From contig NZ_JBBDYL010000059.1 in the NCBI RefSeq assembly GCF_040901545.1, positions 9,772 to 73,771 on the forward strand: a stretch of 64,000 nt of DNA, read 5' to 3'. The DNA comes from Sulfuricaulis sp040901545. Lineage in GTDB: Bacteria; Pseudomonadota; Gammaproteobacteria; Acidiferrobacterales; Sulfurifustaceae. This document shows, in pieces, positions 26,755 to 35,046 of this stretch. The position numbers and the translations under genes are program-made. The notes below the pieces were generated by a model, which was given only the letters and a program-made list of their open reading frames with translations, had not been told where the DNA came from and did not search any database. Position 1 is the stretch's first letter. Each line of letters starts with the position of its first letter.

Positions 26755-27849
26755 GTGCGTACTACTTATAAAATTCTGAGCATGGGCGCCTCTTACGGCT
26801 CGCTCTTGGGAATCAAACTCGCGCTCGCGGGGCATACGGTGAAGCTGGTATGCCTCCCTGCTGAGGCGGAGTTGATCAACAAAGAAGGCGCCATCGTCCG
26901 TCTGCCGGTCAAGGGCCGCGACGGGCTGGTTGAAATCAACTCGAAAAAACTGCCCGGACAGTTGTCCGCCGGCGGCACCACGGCCTTCAAACCAGCCGAT
27001 TTTGATTTGATCGTACTGGCGATGCAGGAGCCGCAGTATGGCTCACCCGGCGTGCGCGAACTGCTGGACGCGGTGGCCAAATCCAAAGTTCCCTGCATGT
27101 CGATCATGAACATGCCGCCGTTGCCTTACCTGGCGCGCATTCCGGGTATCGATGCCAAGGCGTGCCGAGGCTGTTACACCAATCCTGCCGTATGGGACAG
27201 TTTCGATCCCAAGGTGATGACGTTGTGCAGCCCGGATCCGCAGGCGTTTCGTCCGCCGGAAGAAAAAGTCAATGTCTTGCAGGTCAGGTTGCCCACCAAT
27301 TTCAAGTCGGCCCGCTTTGATGCGGCGGCACACACTGCCATCCTGCGCCAACTGGAGTCGGATATTGAAGCTGTCCGCTTTGATGCTGGCGACGGCAAAA
27401 TAGAATTGCCCGTCAAGCTCAAGGTGCACGATTCACTCTTTGTGCCGCTGGCAAAATGGAGCATGCTGCTCGCGGGCAACTATCGCTGCGTGCAAAAAGA
27501 CAGGATGATACCGATCAAGGAAGCCGTGCATTCCGATATCGAAGCATCGCGGTCGGTTTACAACTGGGTTGCGAAGTTGTGCCTGTCCCTGGGCGCAGAC
27601 GAGAAAGACATGGTGCCGTTCGAAAAATACGCCAACGCGGCGCTCTCGCTTGCGAGCCCGTCCTCGGCGGCGCGTGCGCTGGCTAACGGCGCACCTTACA
27701 TCGAGCGGGTTGACCGTCTGGTGCAGACCATAGCGGCGCAAAAGGGCATGCAGTCCGCCACCGTCAACCGCACGGTCAAGTTGGTCGACAGCTGGCTGGA
27801 GGCCAATCGAAGCAGAAAACGACCCGGAGAGGCAGCTTCTGCGCGGTAG
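26755..27849 (+). CDS. Ketopantoate reductase-like (ApbA/PanE fold) oxidoreductase
   Basis: A 364-residue protein with an N-terminal Rossmann domain ('ILSMGASYGSLLGIKLALAG', a GxSxGxxxG variant of the ApbA/PanE motif) and a helical C-terminal part. 'FDLIVLAMQEPQYGSPGVRE' and 'PCMSIMNMPPLPYLARIPG' follow the ketopantoate reductase pattern ('D.v.la.K'), but the active-site Lys of PanE is not evident, so the substrate is uncertain. The GTG at 26755 is chosen because GAGGAG lies 6 nt upstream; the frame is open further upstream. Confidence 0.7.
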   Translation: MRTTYKILSMGASYGSLLGIKLALAGHTVKLVCLPAEAELINKEGAIVRLPVKGRDGLVEINSKKLPGQLSAGGTTAFKPADFDLIVLAMQEPQYGSPGVRELLDAVAKSKVPCMSIMNMPPLPYLARIPGIDAKACRGCYTNPAVWDSFDPKVMTLCSPDPQAFRPPEEKVNVLQVRLPTNFKSARFDAAAHTAILRQLESDIEAVRFDAGDGKIELPVKLKVHDSLFVPLAKWSMLLAGNYRCVQKDRMIPIKEAVHSDIEASRSVYNWVAKLCLSLGADEKDMVPFEKYANAALSLASPSSAARALANGAPYIERVDRLVQTIAAQKGMQSATVNRTVKLVDSWLEANRSRKRPGEAASAR

Positions 27850-27945
27850 CAATCCTAATTGCAATATTTTTCAAATTTTATTTATCACCGCGTTATCTGC
27901 TCAAATAAATTATGAGGCGAAATCGCGTTGAAATGATTTAATCAT

Positions 27946-28081
27946 ATGGCGCCTCGACCCGGTATTGTAACGCTCGCCATTTCTGATCCCACCCGCGCCA
28001 TGGTCCACCGGCACATCACGAGTTCAATTTGAGATCTTATCCACGCTGGCTGGGGATCGCGATCCTGCTCGTCATCGCGAC
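27946..28081 (+). repeat. Composite repeat, parts A+B running into the EamA gene
   Basis: Part A (27946-about 27998) encodes 'MAPRPGIVTLAISD', a decayed form of the VOC start; part B (about 27999-28081) continues through the EamA start codon into its first 17 codons. The A frame ends at TGA 28030-28032, overlapping the EamA TTG start (28029-28031). The A-B junction is the same as at 15868. Confidence 0.6.
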
Positions 28082-28919
28082 CGTCTTCGCCTTGAACCAC
28101 GTCGCGGCGCGCGTTGCCTTCGATCACGGCACCAGCGTCGTCACGGGCGTGGTGTTCCGCTCGGGCGGCACCGCGTTGGCCTTGCTCGCGTTGCTCTTTA
28201 TCCTGCGCACGCCGATCCGGCTGCCCCCGTTGACGACGCGGCGCGCGCTCGTGATCGGCGCGCTGATCGCGCTGCAGAGCTATTGCCTCTACGCCGCGGT
28301 CGCGCGGCTTCCGGTCGCGCTCGCGCTGCTCACCTTCAATATCTATCCGATGGTGTACACGTTTATCAGCTGGGCCGCTGGCGTCGAGCGCCCCTTGCCG
28401 AGCGCACTCGTCGCCATGGTCGTTGCGCTGTTTGGCCTCGCGCTCGCCCTGGACATCGCGCACACCGGCGAAGCGCTCACAGATCGTTGGGCCGAGATCG
28501 GCGTGGGAGTCGCGTTCGCAACCGGGGCATCGCTGGTTTTCGGTTCGGTGCTGTTCCTCAACGCGCGCTGGCTGCACGGCGTCGATGGCCGGGTGCGCAG
28601 TTTGCTGACGATGGCAAGTTGCAGCGTGATAGCCCTTGCCGGCGCCACCGCAACCGGCGCGTTCGCACTGCCGCACGACGGCACCGGATGGCTCGGCCTC
28701 TCGCTGCTTACCCTCTTTTACGGCTCGGCTATCACTGTCTTCTTCGTGGTCCTGCCGCACATGCGTGCGACGAGCGATGTAGCCGTGCTCAATTTCGAAC
28801 CGGTGGCGCTGGTCTTTCTCGGCTGGGCGATCCTCGGACAGACCCTTGCCCCGACCCAGATCGCCGGCGCGTTCGTGGTTGTCGGCGCCATCATCGCGCT
28901 CGGCATGGCGAAGCACTAG
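28029..28919 (+). CDS. EamA/DMT-family membrane permease
   Basis: A 296-residue inner-membrane protein of the drug/metabolite transporter superfamily, with ten predicted spans in two EamA repeats. First span 'WLGIAILLVIATVFALNHVA', later the family pattern 'YPMVYTFISW', 'ALFGLALALD' and 'LNFEPVALVFLGWAILGQTL'. Such permeases export amino acids or other metabolites; substrate unknown. The start is probably the TTG at 28029, because the first membrane span begins a few codons later and no ATG is nearby. The repeat part B covers this start, so the repeat may derive from this gene or supply its start. Confidence 0.85.
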   Translation: MRSYPRWLGIAILLVIATVFALNHVAARVAFDHGTSVVTGVVFRSGGTALALLALLFILRTPIRLPPLTTRRALVIGALIALQSYCLYAAVARLPVALALLTFNIYPMVYTFISWAAGVERPLPSALVAMVVALFGLALALDIAHTGEALTDRWAEIGVGVAFATGASLVFGSVLFLNARWLHGVDGRVRSLLTMASCSVIALAGATATGAFALPHDGTGWLGLSLLTLFYGSAITVFFVVLPHMRATSDVAVLNFEPVALVFLGWAILGQTLAPTQIAGAFVVVGAIIALGMAKH

Positions 28920-28967
28920 AATGCTCTCTTGGTAAGAATCTTATTCTGCCATTAAGGAGAAAGTGCC

Positions 28968-29255
28968 ATGTCAAGTGTCGGTTACCATGAACCCATATCT
29001 GAACTCACCGCTGAAGTCTGCGATATGCATCGTGCCATTGTCTCGTTAATGGAAGAACTAGAAGCAATCGATTGGTACAACCAGCGGGCCGGTGCATGCA
29101 AGGATCCAGCGTTGCAGGCAATACTCGAACATAATCGTGATGAGGAAAAAGAACATGCATCCATGGTTCTGGAATGGATACGCAGGAAAGATCCGGTTTT
29201 CTCGAAAGAACTGAAGGATTATTTGTTCACTGAGAAATCGAACGCTCATAAATAG
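28968..29255 (+). CDS. Encapsulated ferritin-like protein (EncFtn family) without a targeting tail
   Basis: A 95-residue two-helix protein closely following the EncFtn pattern of Rhodospirillum rubrum: 'HRAIVSLMEELEAIDWYNQR' with Glu30 in the position of the ferroxidase Glu, then 'ILEHNRDEEKEHASMVLEWI' with Glu60 and His63 as the other iron ligands. EncFtn forms a ring-shaped decamer with ferroxidase sites between dimers and normally works inside an encapsulin shell. Here the C-terminal shell-targeting peptide is missing and no encapsulin gene is in the window. AAGGAG precedes the ATG. It probably oxidises iron on its own or with a distant shell. Confidence 0.85.
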   Translation: MSSVGYHEPISELTAEVCDMHRAIVSLMEELEAIDWYNQRAGACKDPALQAILEHNRDEEKEHASMVLEWIRRKDPVFSKELKDYLFTEKSNAHK

Positions 29256-29324
29256 ATTATCCTTATTATTCTCTTGTAGAAAATAATGTCATTGTGAGAA
29301 CAGCAGAGGGTTTTGATTAATCCC

Positions 29325-29723
29325 ATGGAACCGCGTCTCAGCTTTGTAACCCTCGGAGTCTCCGATCTTAAGCGCGCGACACGGTTCTACGCGGAAGTAC
29401 TGAAACTCCCCAGAATATCCACGCCGCCGGAAGTTGCTTTCTTCGAGCTCGGCAAGACCTGGCTCGCACTGTATCCACGCGAGCTGCTGGCGGCGGACGC
29501 CGGGGTTCCCGCGGCGGGCTCGGGGTTTCCCGGTTTCTCGCTGGCGCACAATGTCCGCACGGCGGCGGAGGTGGATGCGCTGCTGAAGGAAGTCGCGGCC
29601 ATGGGCGGTCGTATCGTGAAGCCGGGCCAACGCGCGGATTGGGGCGGGTATACGGGATACTTCGCCGATCCCGACGGGTTTCTCTGGGAAGTCGCGTGGA
29701 ACCCGCAATTTCCACACACCTGA
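29325..29723 (+). CDS. VOC-family (glyoxalase-like) protein
   Basis: A 132-residue vicinal-oxygen-chelate protein with two beta-alpha-beta-beta-beta modules: 'LSFVTLGVSDLKRATRFYAE' and, in the second half, 'GYTGYFADPDGFLWEVAWNP', where the Glu is a metal ligand. Members are glyoxalases, dioxygenases or resistance proteins; this one is not assigned. The first 50-85 bp of this gene match the part A fragments at 14577, 15816, 16718, 24804 and 27946, of which it is the only intact version in the window. It is followed 10 bp later by the DCC-family gene. Confidence 0.85.
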   Translation: MEPRLSFVTLGVSDLKRATRFYAEVLKLPRISTPPEVAFFELGKTWLALYPRELLAADAGVPAAGSGFPGFSLAHNVRTAAEVDALLKEVAAMGGRIVKPGQRADWGGYTGYFADPDGFLWEVAWNPQFPHT

Positions 29724-29733
29724 ATTCGGAAAA

Positions 29734-30141
29734 ATGACCCGGGAAGCAATCCTGCTGGTGTATGACAAGCAATGTCCGGTGTGCGATAACTATTGCCAGC
29801 TGGTGCAGATCCGGGAAACGCTCGGTGAGTTCAAGCTCATTGACGCACGCGAATCGAGCCCGCTGATGGATGAAATCACCTCCCGGGGATGGGACATCGA
29901 TCAAGGCATGGTGTTGAAAATGGGCGATGAACTGTATTACGGATCAGACGCCATTCATGCCTTGGCGCTGATCAGCAGCCGTTCGGGAATCTTTAATCGT
30001 TTCAACTACTGGATGTTCAAATCTAGGAAACTCGCTCACTTTTTTTATCCCATCCTGCGGTTTTTCCGAAATCTCTTGTTGAAGCTGCTGGGCAGGTCAA
30101 AGATAAACAATCTCAGGCTGGAAAATAACGTCTGGTTCTGA
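29734..30141 (+). CDS. DCC-family (DUF393) thiol-disulfide oxidoreductase-like protein
   Basis: A 135-residue DUF393 protein. It begins with 'LLVYDKQCPVCDNYCQLV', carrying the Cys-x-x-Cys of the thioredoxin-like DCC family, then 'LIDARESS', 'DQGMVLKMGDELYYGSDAIH' and a hydrophobic C-terminal stretch 'FFYPILRFFRNLLLKLLG' that may associate with the membrane. Family function is unproven. It lies 10 bp after the VOC gene and is probably co-transcribed. Confidence 0.85.
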   Translation: MTREAILLVYDKQCPVCDNYCQLVQIRETLGEFKLIDARESSPLMDEITSRGWDIDQGMVLKMGDELYYGSDAIHALALISSRSGIFNRFNYWMFKSRKLAHFFYPILRFFRNLLLKLLGRSKINNLRLENNVWF

Positions 30142-30209
30142 TTTCTCAAATATTGATTGTCTCTAATTTGGAAAGATTCCCACGCGCTGAAACCGTGACG
30201 TGATTGAGC

Positions 30210-31246
30210 TTATGGTGCCGGCGTGGAATACCGCGCGTGGATGGCCTTGATGCCATCCAGAGTTTTTTTATCCAGCGTAATTTTGATGCTATCGATATTG
30301 CGTTTGAGTTGCTCCATCGTGGTGGCACCGATGATGGTTGATTTGACGAACCACCGCTGACGCACGAAGGCCAGCGCCATTTGGTCCGGTCCGATCCCGT
30401 GCTGCTTCGCCAGCGCCACGTAGTCCGCCGTCGCGTGCGCCACGGTCGGACGGCGGTTGCGCGGCTGAAATTCGGCGAACTTGACCATGCGCGCGTTGGC
30501 CGGTTTCGCGCCGTTCAGATATTTTCCGGTCAACACCCCGCCGGCGAGCGGACTGTAGGCGAGCAGCGGAATGTTTTCGCGATAGGTCGCCTCGGCGAGA
30601 TCCAGATCAAATTGCCGGCTCGCGAGGTTGTAGATATTCTGGATTGAAACCGGTCGCGGGAGTTCGTGCTGGCGCGCCAGCCAGCTGAACCGGCACACCC
30701 CCCAGGATGTTTCGTTGGACAGCCCGTAGTAGCGAATCTTTCCGGCCTTCATGAGCTCGGCCATGGTTTCGATCTGCTCCAGAATGGGCACGGTCTCGGT
30801 CTCCCTTCCCGGATCGAACCGGGTTGCACCGAAACTCTGCACGTTGCGGTCCGGCCAGTGGATTTGATAGAGGTCGAGGTAATCGGTTTGCAGGCGCGCC
30901 AAACTGCCGTGCAGCGCCTCGATGATGTTCTCGCGCGAGATGGCTGTGTGACCGCCGCGCAGCCAGTCGCGCCGGCCGGGCCCCGCGATCTTGCTCGCCA
31001 CGATGAGCTTGGCGCGCGGCTGGTGTTTCAACCAGGTGCCGATGTACTGCTCGGCCCGGCATGCCGTCTCGGCGCACGGCGGCACCGGGTACATCTCGGC
31101 GGTGTCGATGAAGTTGATGCCATGCGCGATGGCATAATCGAGCTGTTCGTGCGCCTCCGCTTCCGAGTTTTGTTCCCCCAGGTCATGGTGCCGAGGCAAA
31201 TCTCCGACACCCGCAAGTCTGAATCGCCCAATTGATTATGTTTCAT
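30210..31246 (-). pseudogene. Aldo/keto reductase (Tas-like) with a frameshift
   Basis: Aldo/keto reductases reduce carbonyls with NADPH in a TIM barrel. From the ATG at 31246 the frame reads 'MKHNQLGDSDLRVSEICLGT', then 'MTWG', then leaves the family pattern. In the next frame the family sequence continues directly as 'EQNSEAEAHEQLDYAIAHGI' and 'NFIDTAEMYPVPP' to a normal end ('STIIGATTMEQLKRNIDSI'). The break is at a run of five C (31175-31179 on the plus strand); a sixth base would restore one frame of about 345 residues. The lesion may be real or a homopolymer error. If real, only the part from inside the gene would be read. Confidence 0.8.
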
Positions 31247-31471
31247 GTTGATTTATCGTTCCTGCTGTACTCATCGCGTACCCGCGCCAGCGTTTCTCGT
31301 TGCGGTAAACAAACTTAACGCCAAGTGTCACACCAGTCCAGTGTTTTGTCGGGGATGGATTACGCAATCCACATTGGAAAATAAAGCGCAGACTGTACTT
31401 TTCAACCCGTTTAGGTGGGCATGCGCGTATTCGTCTATAATTTTCCCAGCGATTACACAAGGTCAATTGCG

Positions 31472-31978
31472 ATGAAAAAGGCATATTTAATATTGGTGGT
31501 CGGCATTGCGGCGCTGCTCACGGTAAATGTCTCCGCCGCGGAAAATCTTTTACCCGCTAAAAAAGCGGACATAAAGAAATTGCTGGAAGTCACCGGATCG
31601 TTGAAAATCGCCAAGAACATGTCGGAGGCGGTGGTGAACCAGATGTCTCGGGCCCTTAAACAGGCCCGCCCGGATGTCCCGCCGGAAACGTTCGACATCA
31701 TTCATGATGAAGTCAATAAAACCATATCCGAAGCCATGGTCGCCAAGGGAGGTTTTATCGACCTGATGATTGTGCTTTATCATAGGTACTATACGCATGC
31801 CGATATCAAAGGGCTGTTGGCATTTTACCAGTCGCCGCTGGGGAGAAAAGCGAGTTCGCTGGGGCCGGTAATGAGCCAGGAAGGATTTGCGATCGGCCAG
31901 CGCTGGGGAGAAAGCCTGGGCCCGATTATCGATCGACGCGTGCGGGCGCGTATCAGGGATAAAGGAATCGATATATAA
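31472..31978 (+). CDS. DUF2059 protein, periplasmic
   Basis: A 168-residue protein with a Sec signal peptide ('MKKAYLILVVGIAALLTVNV', cleavage near 'VSAAEN') and the DUF2059 domain: 'KKADIKKLLEVTGSLKIAKN', 'LIVLYHRYYTHADIKGLLAF' and 'YQSPLGRKA'. These exported proteins are common in Proteobacteria and are of unknown role. The ATG at 31472 gives the signal peptide its normal length; an upstream in-frame start at 31415 would put residues before it. Confidence 0.85.
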   Translation: MKKAYLILVVGIAALLTVNVSAAENLLPAKKADIKKLLEVTGSLKIAKNMSEAVVNQMSRALKQARPDVPPETFDIIHDEVNKTISEAMVAKGGFIDLMIVLYHRYYTHADIKGLLAFYQSPLGRKASSLGPVMSQEGFAIGQRWGESLGPIIDRRVRARIRDKGIDI

Positions 31979-32065
31979 CAACCGATAAATAAGTTTTTTG
32001 TCGATATACAAGCTTAGGCTCCTGCGGAGCGGCCGGGCGCATTCAACCTGATGAGGGTTCATTGA

Positions 32066-32425
32066 ATGACCAAAACCCGCTACGCCGATATCAAGTCGTT
32101 TATTTCCAAGGACGGTTCCGTCATCCGCGAGCTGATGCATCCCGCGGCGCATGGCAATGCAAACCAGAGCTTTGCCGAGGCGATCGTCACGCTGGGGAAG
32201 GGCACTCGGCTGCACCAGCATCATCGCAGCGAGGAAATCTATCATGTCACTTCCGGCGAGGGCCGGATGGTATGTGGTGACGAGGTATTCATCGTCCACA
32301 AGGGTGATACCATCTGCATCCCGCCGGGGACCCCGCACCGGGTGGACAATACCGGCAAGACCGAGTTGCGAATTCTGTGCAGCTGCTCCCCGCCGTATTC
32401 CCACGACGATACCGAACTCCTCTAA
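32066..32425 (+). CDS. Cupin-domain protein
   Basis: A 119-residue single-domain cupin. Motif 1 'TRLHQHHRSEEIYHVTSGEG' carries the two His and Glu metal ligands, and motif 2 'DTICIPPGTPHRVDNTG' the last His. Small cupins of this type act as isomerases, dioxygenases or sensors; substrate unknown. It sits alone between the DUF2059 gene and the lytic transglycosylase gene. Confidence 0.88.
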   Translation: MTKTRYADIKSFISKDGSVIRELMHPAAHGNANQSFAEAIVTLGKGTRLHQHHRSEEIYHVTSGEGRMVCGDEVFIVHKGDTICIPPGTPHRVDNTGKTELRILCSCSPPYSHDDTELL

Positions 32426-32618
32426 ATAGACCGGCCCCTGTTTCTCTACGTCGTACGGCGGCAAATCCTGCCGAATTCCGCCTTCCGTCGGACACCCGGG
32501 AGCTGCACGCCGCAAAAAATTCAATAAGGGCGGGAATTTAGACATTCCTGCTCCATTCCCGTTATTGGCACGGGTTGTGCTCAATCTATCTGCAATTCGA
32601 TTCGGAAAATTCTGAACA

Positions 32619-33290
32619 ATGCGGATGAGCGGTATGACAGGGGTGGCCAAGAGTCTAACGGGGTTGGGGTTATTGGCCCTGATTGGCTTCGGTGGGGCGG
32701 CCGAGGCGGCGGTGTATATTTATGAGCTGCCGGACGGATCACGACTGGTGACCAATTATCCGATCAACAATAAAAATTACCGGGTGGTGCACACCAGCGA
32801 AGATTTCCATGGTATCGGCAGACTGGCCGCGCAGAAGAACAGCCCGGTATTTCGCGAATCACCCTCCACTTATGACCGGCTGATTCGCCGTTATTCAGAA
32901 GAACACGGCGTGGAATTTGCGCTCGTCAAGGCGATCATGCAGGCGGAATCTTCCTTCAATCCTTATGCGGTGTCACACAAAGGCGCGCGCGGCTTGATGC
33001 AAATGATGCCGGAAACCGCCAGCCGTTACGGCGTGCGGGACATTTATAATCCGGGGGAGAACATCCGCGCCGGAGTCAAACACCTTAAATATCTGTCCGA
33101 GGTGTTCGACAATAAATATACCGACGTTATCGCCGCCTACAATGCCGGCGAAAACGCGGTAAAACAGTATCGCGGCATCCCGCCTTATGAAGAGACCCGG
33201 AATTACGTAAAGAAAGTATTGCAGTTCAAGCGCCAGTACGCATCGAAATACCGGTATAGCAAGGTCGGCAATCGCTCCTCAGGAAGCTGA
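32619..33290 (+). CDS. Lytic transglycosylase (SLT domain)
   Basis: A periplasmic peptidoglycan-cleaving enzyme of family GH23. It has a signal peptide ('GLGLLALIGFGGAAEAA'), an N-terminal DUF4124-like segment ('AVYIYELPDGSRLVTNYPI') and an SLT domain with the catalytic Glu in 'IMQAESSFNPYAVSHKGARG', then 'LMQMMPETASRYGV', 'NPGENIRAGVKHL' and 'AAYNAGENAV'. It resembles the small Slt/MltC-type proteins that often carry the DUF4124-like tail. ATG at 32619 or 32634 are both possible; the second gives a shorter signal peptide. Confidence 0.92.
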   Translation: MRMSGMTGVAKSLTGLGLLALIGFGGAAEAAVYIYELPDGSRLVTNYPINNKNYRVVHTSEDFHGIGRLAAQKNSPVFRESPSTYDRLIRRYSEEHGVEFALVKAIMQAESSFNPYAVSHKGARGLMQMMPETASRYGVRDIYNPGENIRAGVKHLKYLSEVFDNKYTDVIAAYNAGENAVKQYRGIPPYEETRNYVKKVLQFKRQYASKYRYSKVGNRSSGS

Positions 33291-33317
33291 TCAACCTTTA
33301 TTCCGCGTTCAGTCGCG

Positions 33318-34541
33318 CTAGTTTAATTGGATCCGCTGACCCCAGGGAACCTGCCCTTTTCCTTTCACCAGCCACAACACCGGATAGGACGGTTCGTGTT
33401 CGGGAAACTCACCCTTGGCATCGGTGAAATAAAGCAGCAAATTGGGCGGGCGGTCCTGTTCGTCCGCCCATTCAAAGACCGGGGTGAATTTCGTGCCGCC
33501 ACCTCCCTGGAATTGCTTCGGCAATCCGACCTCATCCCACGGTTCAAATGTCCAGGGACCGTCCTCGGCCAGACGCTCGTCGCAGGCAAGCAAGACGATA
33601 CGGGCACCGACCTGACCTTTGATGGCGTTTATTTCGCTCAGAAACTCCCGCATTTCCTCGTCCGATATCGAGCCGCTGGTATCGAGCGCGACGACAAGAT
33701 CAACGTTACGGCTGTGCAAGCCTGGCAGAATGGCCGAGCCTTCGCGGCGCGATGGATGGGCGAAGCTGTAATCGTCGTGCGTTGTCTGTGTCATGTAGTG
33801 CGCCAGCAGCAGGCGCCACGGCAATTGCGGTTGCAGGAGCTGATCCACCTTGCGCGCAATGGAACGGCTGAGCTTTCCCATCTTTCTCGCATGGTGGGCG
33901 GCCGCCGCCAACCGCTGTTTCCACTGTTTCTCGAGCAATTCACGTTCCGGAGCGGAAAGCGGAGTGGGTGGCAAAGCGCCGCCTTGGCTTTCACCGGAAG
34001 CATCGCGATCTCCCGAATCGCCCATCGCCGCTTTACTCATCCCCCCGTGACCGTTGGTGCCGGAGGGTAGGCCGTCTTGATCAAAAATATGCCGGTCCAG
34101 CGTTCTACCCGAATCGTTTTCCCGAATGTAGGGGTAAATTTCCTCGGCGCTCATGTCCCGGTACGCTTCCCGAAACAGGGCGCCCGGAGGGGGCGTAAGA
34201 CCGTCAGCCGTCAGCAGGGGGTTAACGGCGAAATCGCAGGCAAGGTCCCAACGATGTTGGTGGCGATGCTCACGACGCGAGAAGTGTGACAGCGCGCAGT
34301 GCAGCGCCTCATGCGCCAGGACGAATTTGGTTTGTTCGAATGTCAGCGCGCGGATGTAACCGGGATTGTAAAAGATGGATCGCGCGTCGGTCGCGGTGGT
34401 GGGACACCAACCGGGATCGGCCTCAACGAGCGGCAGGCGCAACACCAGAGCGCCGAGAAAGGGTTTGTCGATGATGAGCCAGGTCCGCGCGGCAACCAGC
34501 TTGTCTTCGACGGCGTCGCTTTTGGGGGCGTTGGAATTCAC
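33318..34541 (-). CDS. VWA-like / metallopeptidase-domain protein (DUF2201)
   Basis: A 407-residue protein with an N-terminal zincin-like domain ('FVLAHEALHCALSHFSRREH', HExxH-type) and a C-terminal VWA-like domain ('DLVVALDTSGSISDEEMREF' with the MIDAS DxSGS, and 'FQGGGGTKFTP'). Proteins of this type work with MoxR AAA+ ATPases, which may remodel or load metal into client proteins. The MoxR gene lies upstream on the same strand but is separated by the inverted-repeat GxxExxY unit. The GTG start at 34541 is formed by the very end of that unit, so the native start may have been displaced. Confidence 0.85.
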   Translation of the reverse strand: MNSNAPKSDAVEDKLVAARTWLIIDKPFLGALVLRLPLVEADPGWCPTTATDARSIFYNPGYIRALTFEQTKFVLAHEALHCALSHFSRREHRHQHRWDLACDFAVNPLLTADGLTPPPGALFREAYRDMSAEEIYPYIRENDSGRTLDRHIFDQDGLPSGTNGHGGMSKAAMGDSGDRDASGESQGGALPPTPLSAPERELLEKQWKQRLAAAAHHARKMGKLSRSIARKVDQLLQPQLPWRLLLAHYMTQTTHDDYSFAHPSRREGSAILPGLHSRNVDLVVALDTSGSISDEEMREFLSEINAIKGQVGARIVLLACDERLAEDGPWTFEPWDEVGLPKQFQGGGGTKFTPVFEWADEQDRPPNLLLYFTDAKGEFPEHEPSYPVLWLVKGKGQVPWGQRIQLN

Positions 34542-35038
34542 AGGATTAACAGGATTTTTCAGGATTAACAGGATTTATTTCTGGAGTTTTTGACTCATGT
34601 GGCTTGCGATATTCGCGGAATTTACGTTTTACGGTAACACTATTACCAAAATTTAAAAGCAAACCTGTGTTACGTCCTGTAGCTGCCAGATAGTTAACCA
34701 ACTGCATTTCATGTTCTGACACTAAATGCTAAGCAGCTTTCAATTCGCAGATAACTCTGTTCTCGACAAGAATGTCAGCGAAATACTCTCCGACGTGCTT
34801 TCCTTCATAGTGAACTGTTATGGGAAATTGCTGTTTAACATCAAGTTCCAGTTTCTGTAGTTCAATGATCATTGCATTTTCATAAACTTTCTCTACAAAT
34901 CCGGCGCCAAGCTGCTGGTGGACCCTGAAAGCGCAAGCTATGATTTTCTCGGTAATATCCTTGTCCTCCAGCATCTCTTTTCTCATCCCCAATTACCAAT
35001 TTAATCCTGTAAATCCTGAAAAATCCTGTTAATCCTGT
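34540..35038. mobile_element. GxxExxY unit with 36-bp terminal inverted repeats
   Basis: The segment 34540-34575 is the reverse complement of 35003-35038 with one mismatch in 36 (both built of ACAGGATT-like and AACAGGATTT units). Between them lies a single gene, a GxxExxY protein. The unit sits exactly between the MoxR stop (35047) and the VWA start (34541) of what should be one operon. It therefore looks like a mobile unit without its own transposase. Target duplication could not be seen. Confidence 0.55.
34546..34986 (-). pseudogene. GxxExxY-family protein with in-frame amber stop
   Basis: From the ATG at 34986 the frame has the family motif 'GAGFVEKVYENAM' (GxxExxY) and 'YFADILVENRVICELKAA', the PD-(D/E)XK-like core, then a TAG at 34729-34731. 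In the same frame the expected remainder follows: 'HLVSEHEMQLVNYLAATGRN', 'TGLLLNFGNSVTVKRKFREY'. It ends at 34546 inside the inverted repeat with 'NPVNPEKSC', a tail often seen in this family. GxxExxY proteins are of unknown function and often lie in mobile or intron-like contexts. One nonsense codon cuts the protein at 85 residues. Confidence 0.8.
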
Positions 35039-35046
35039 CAAATCTA

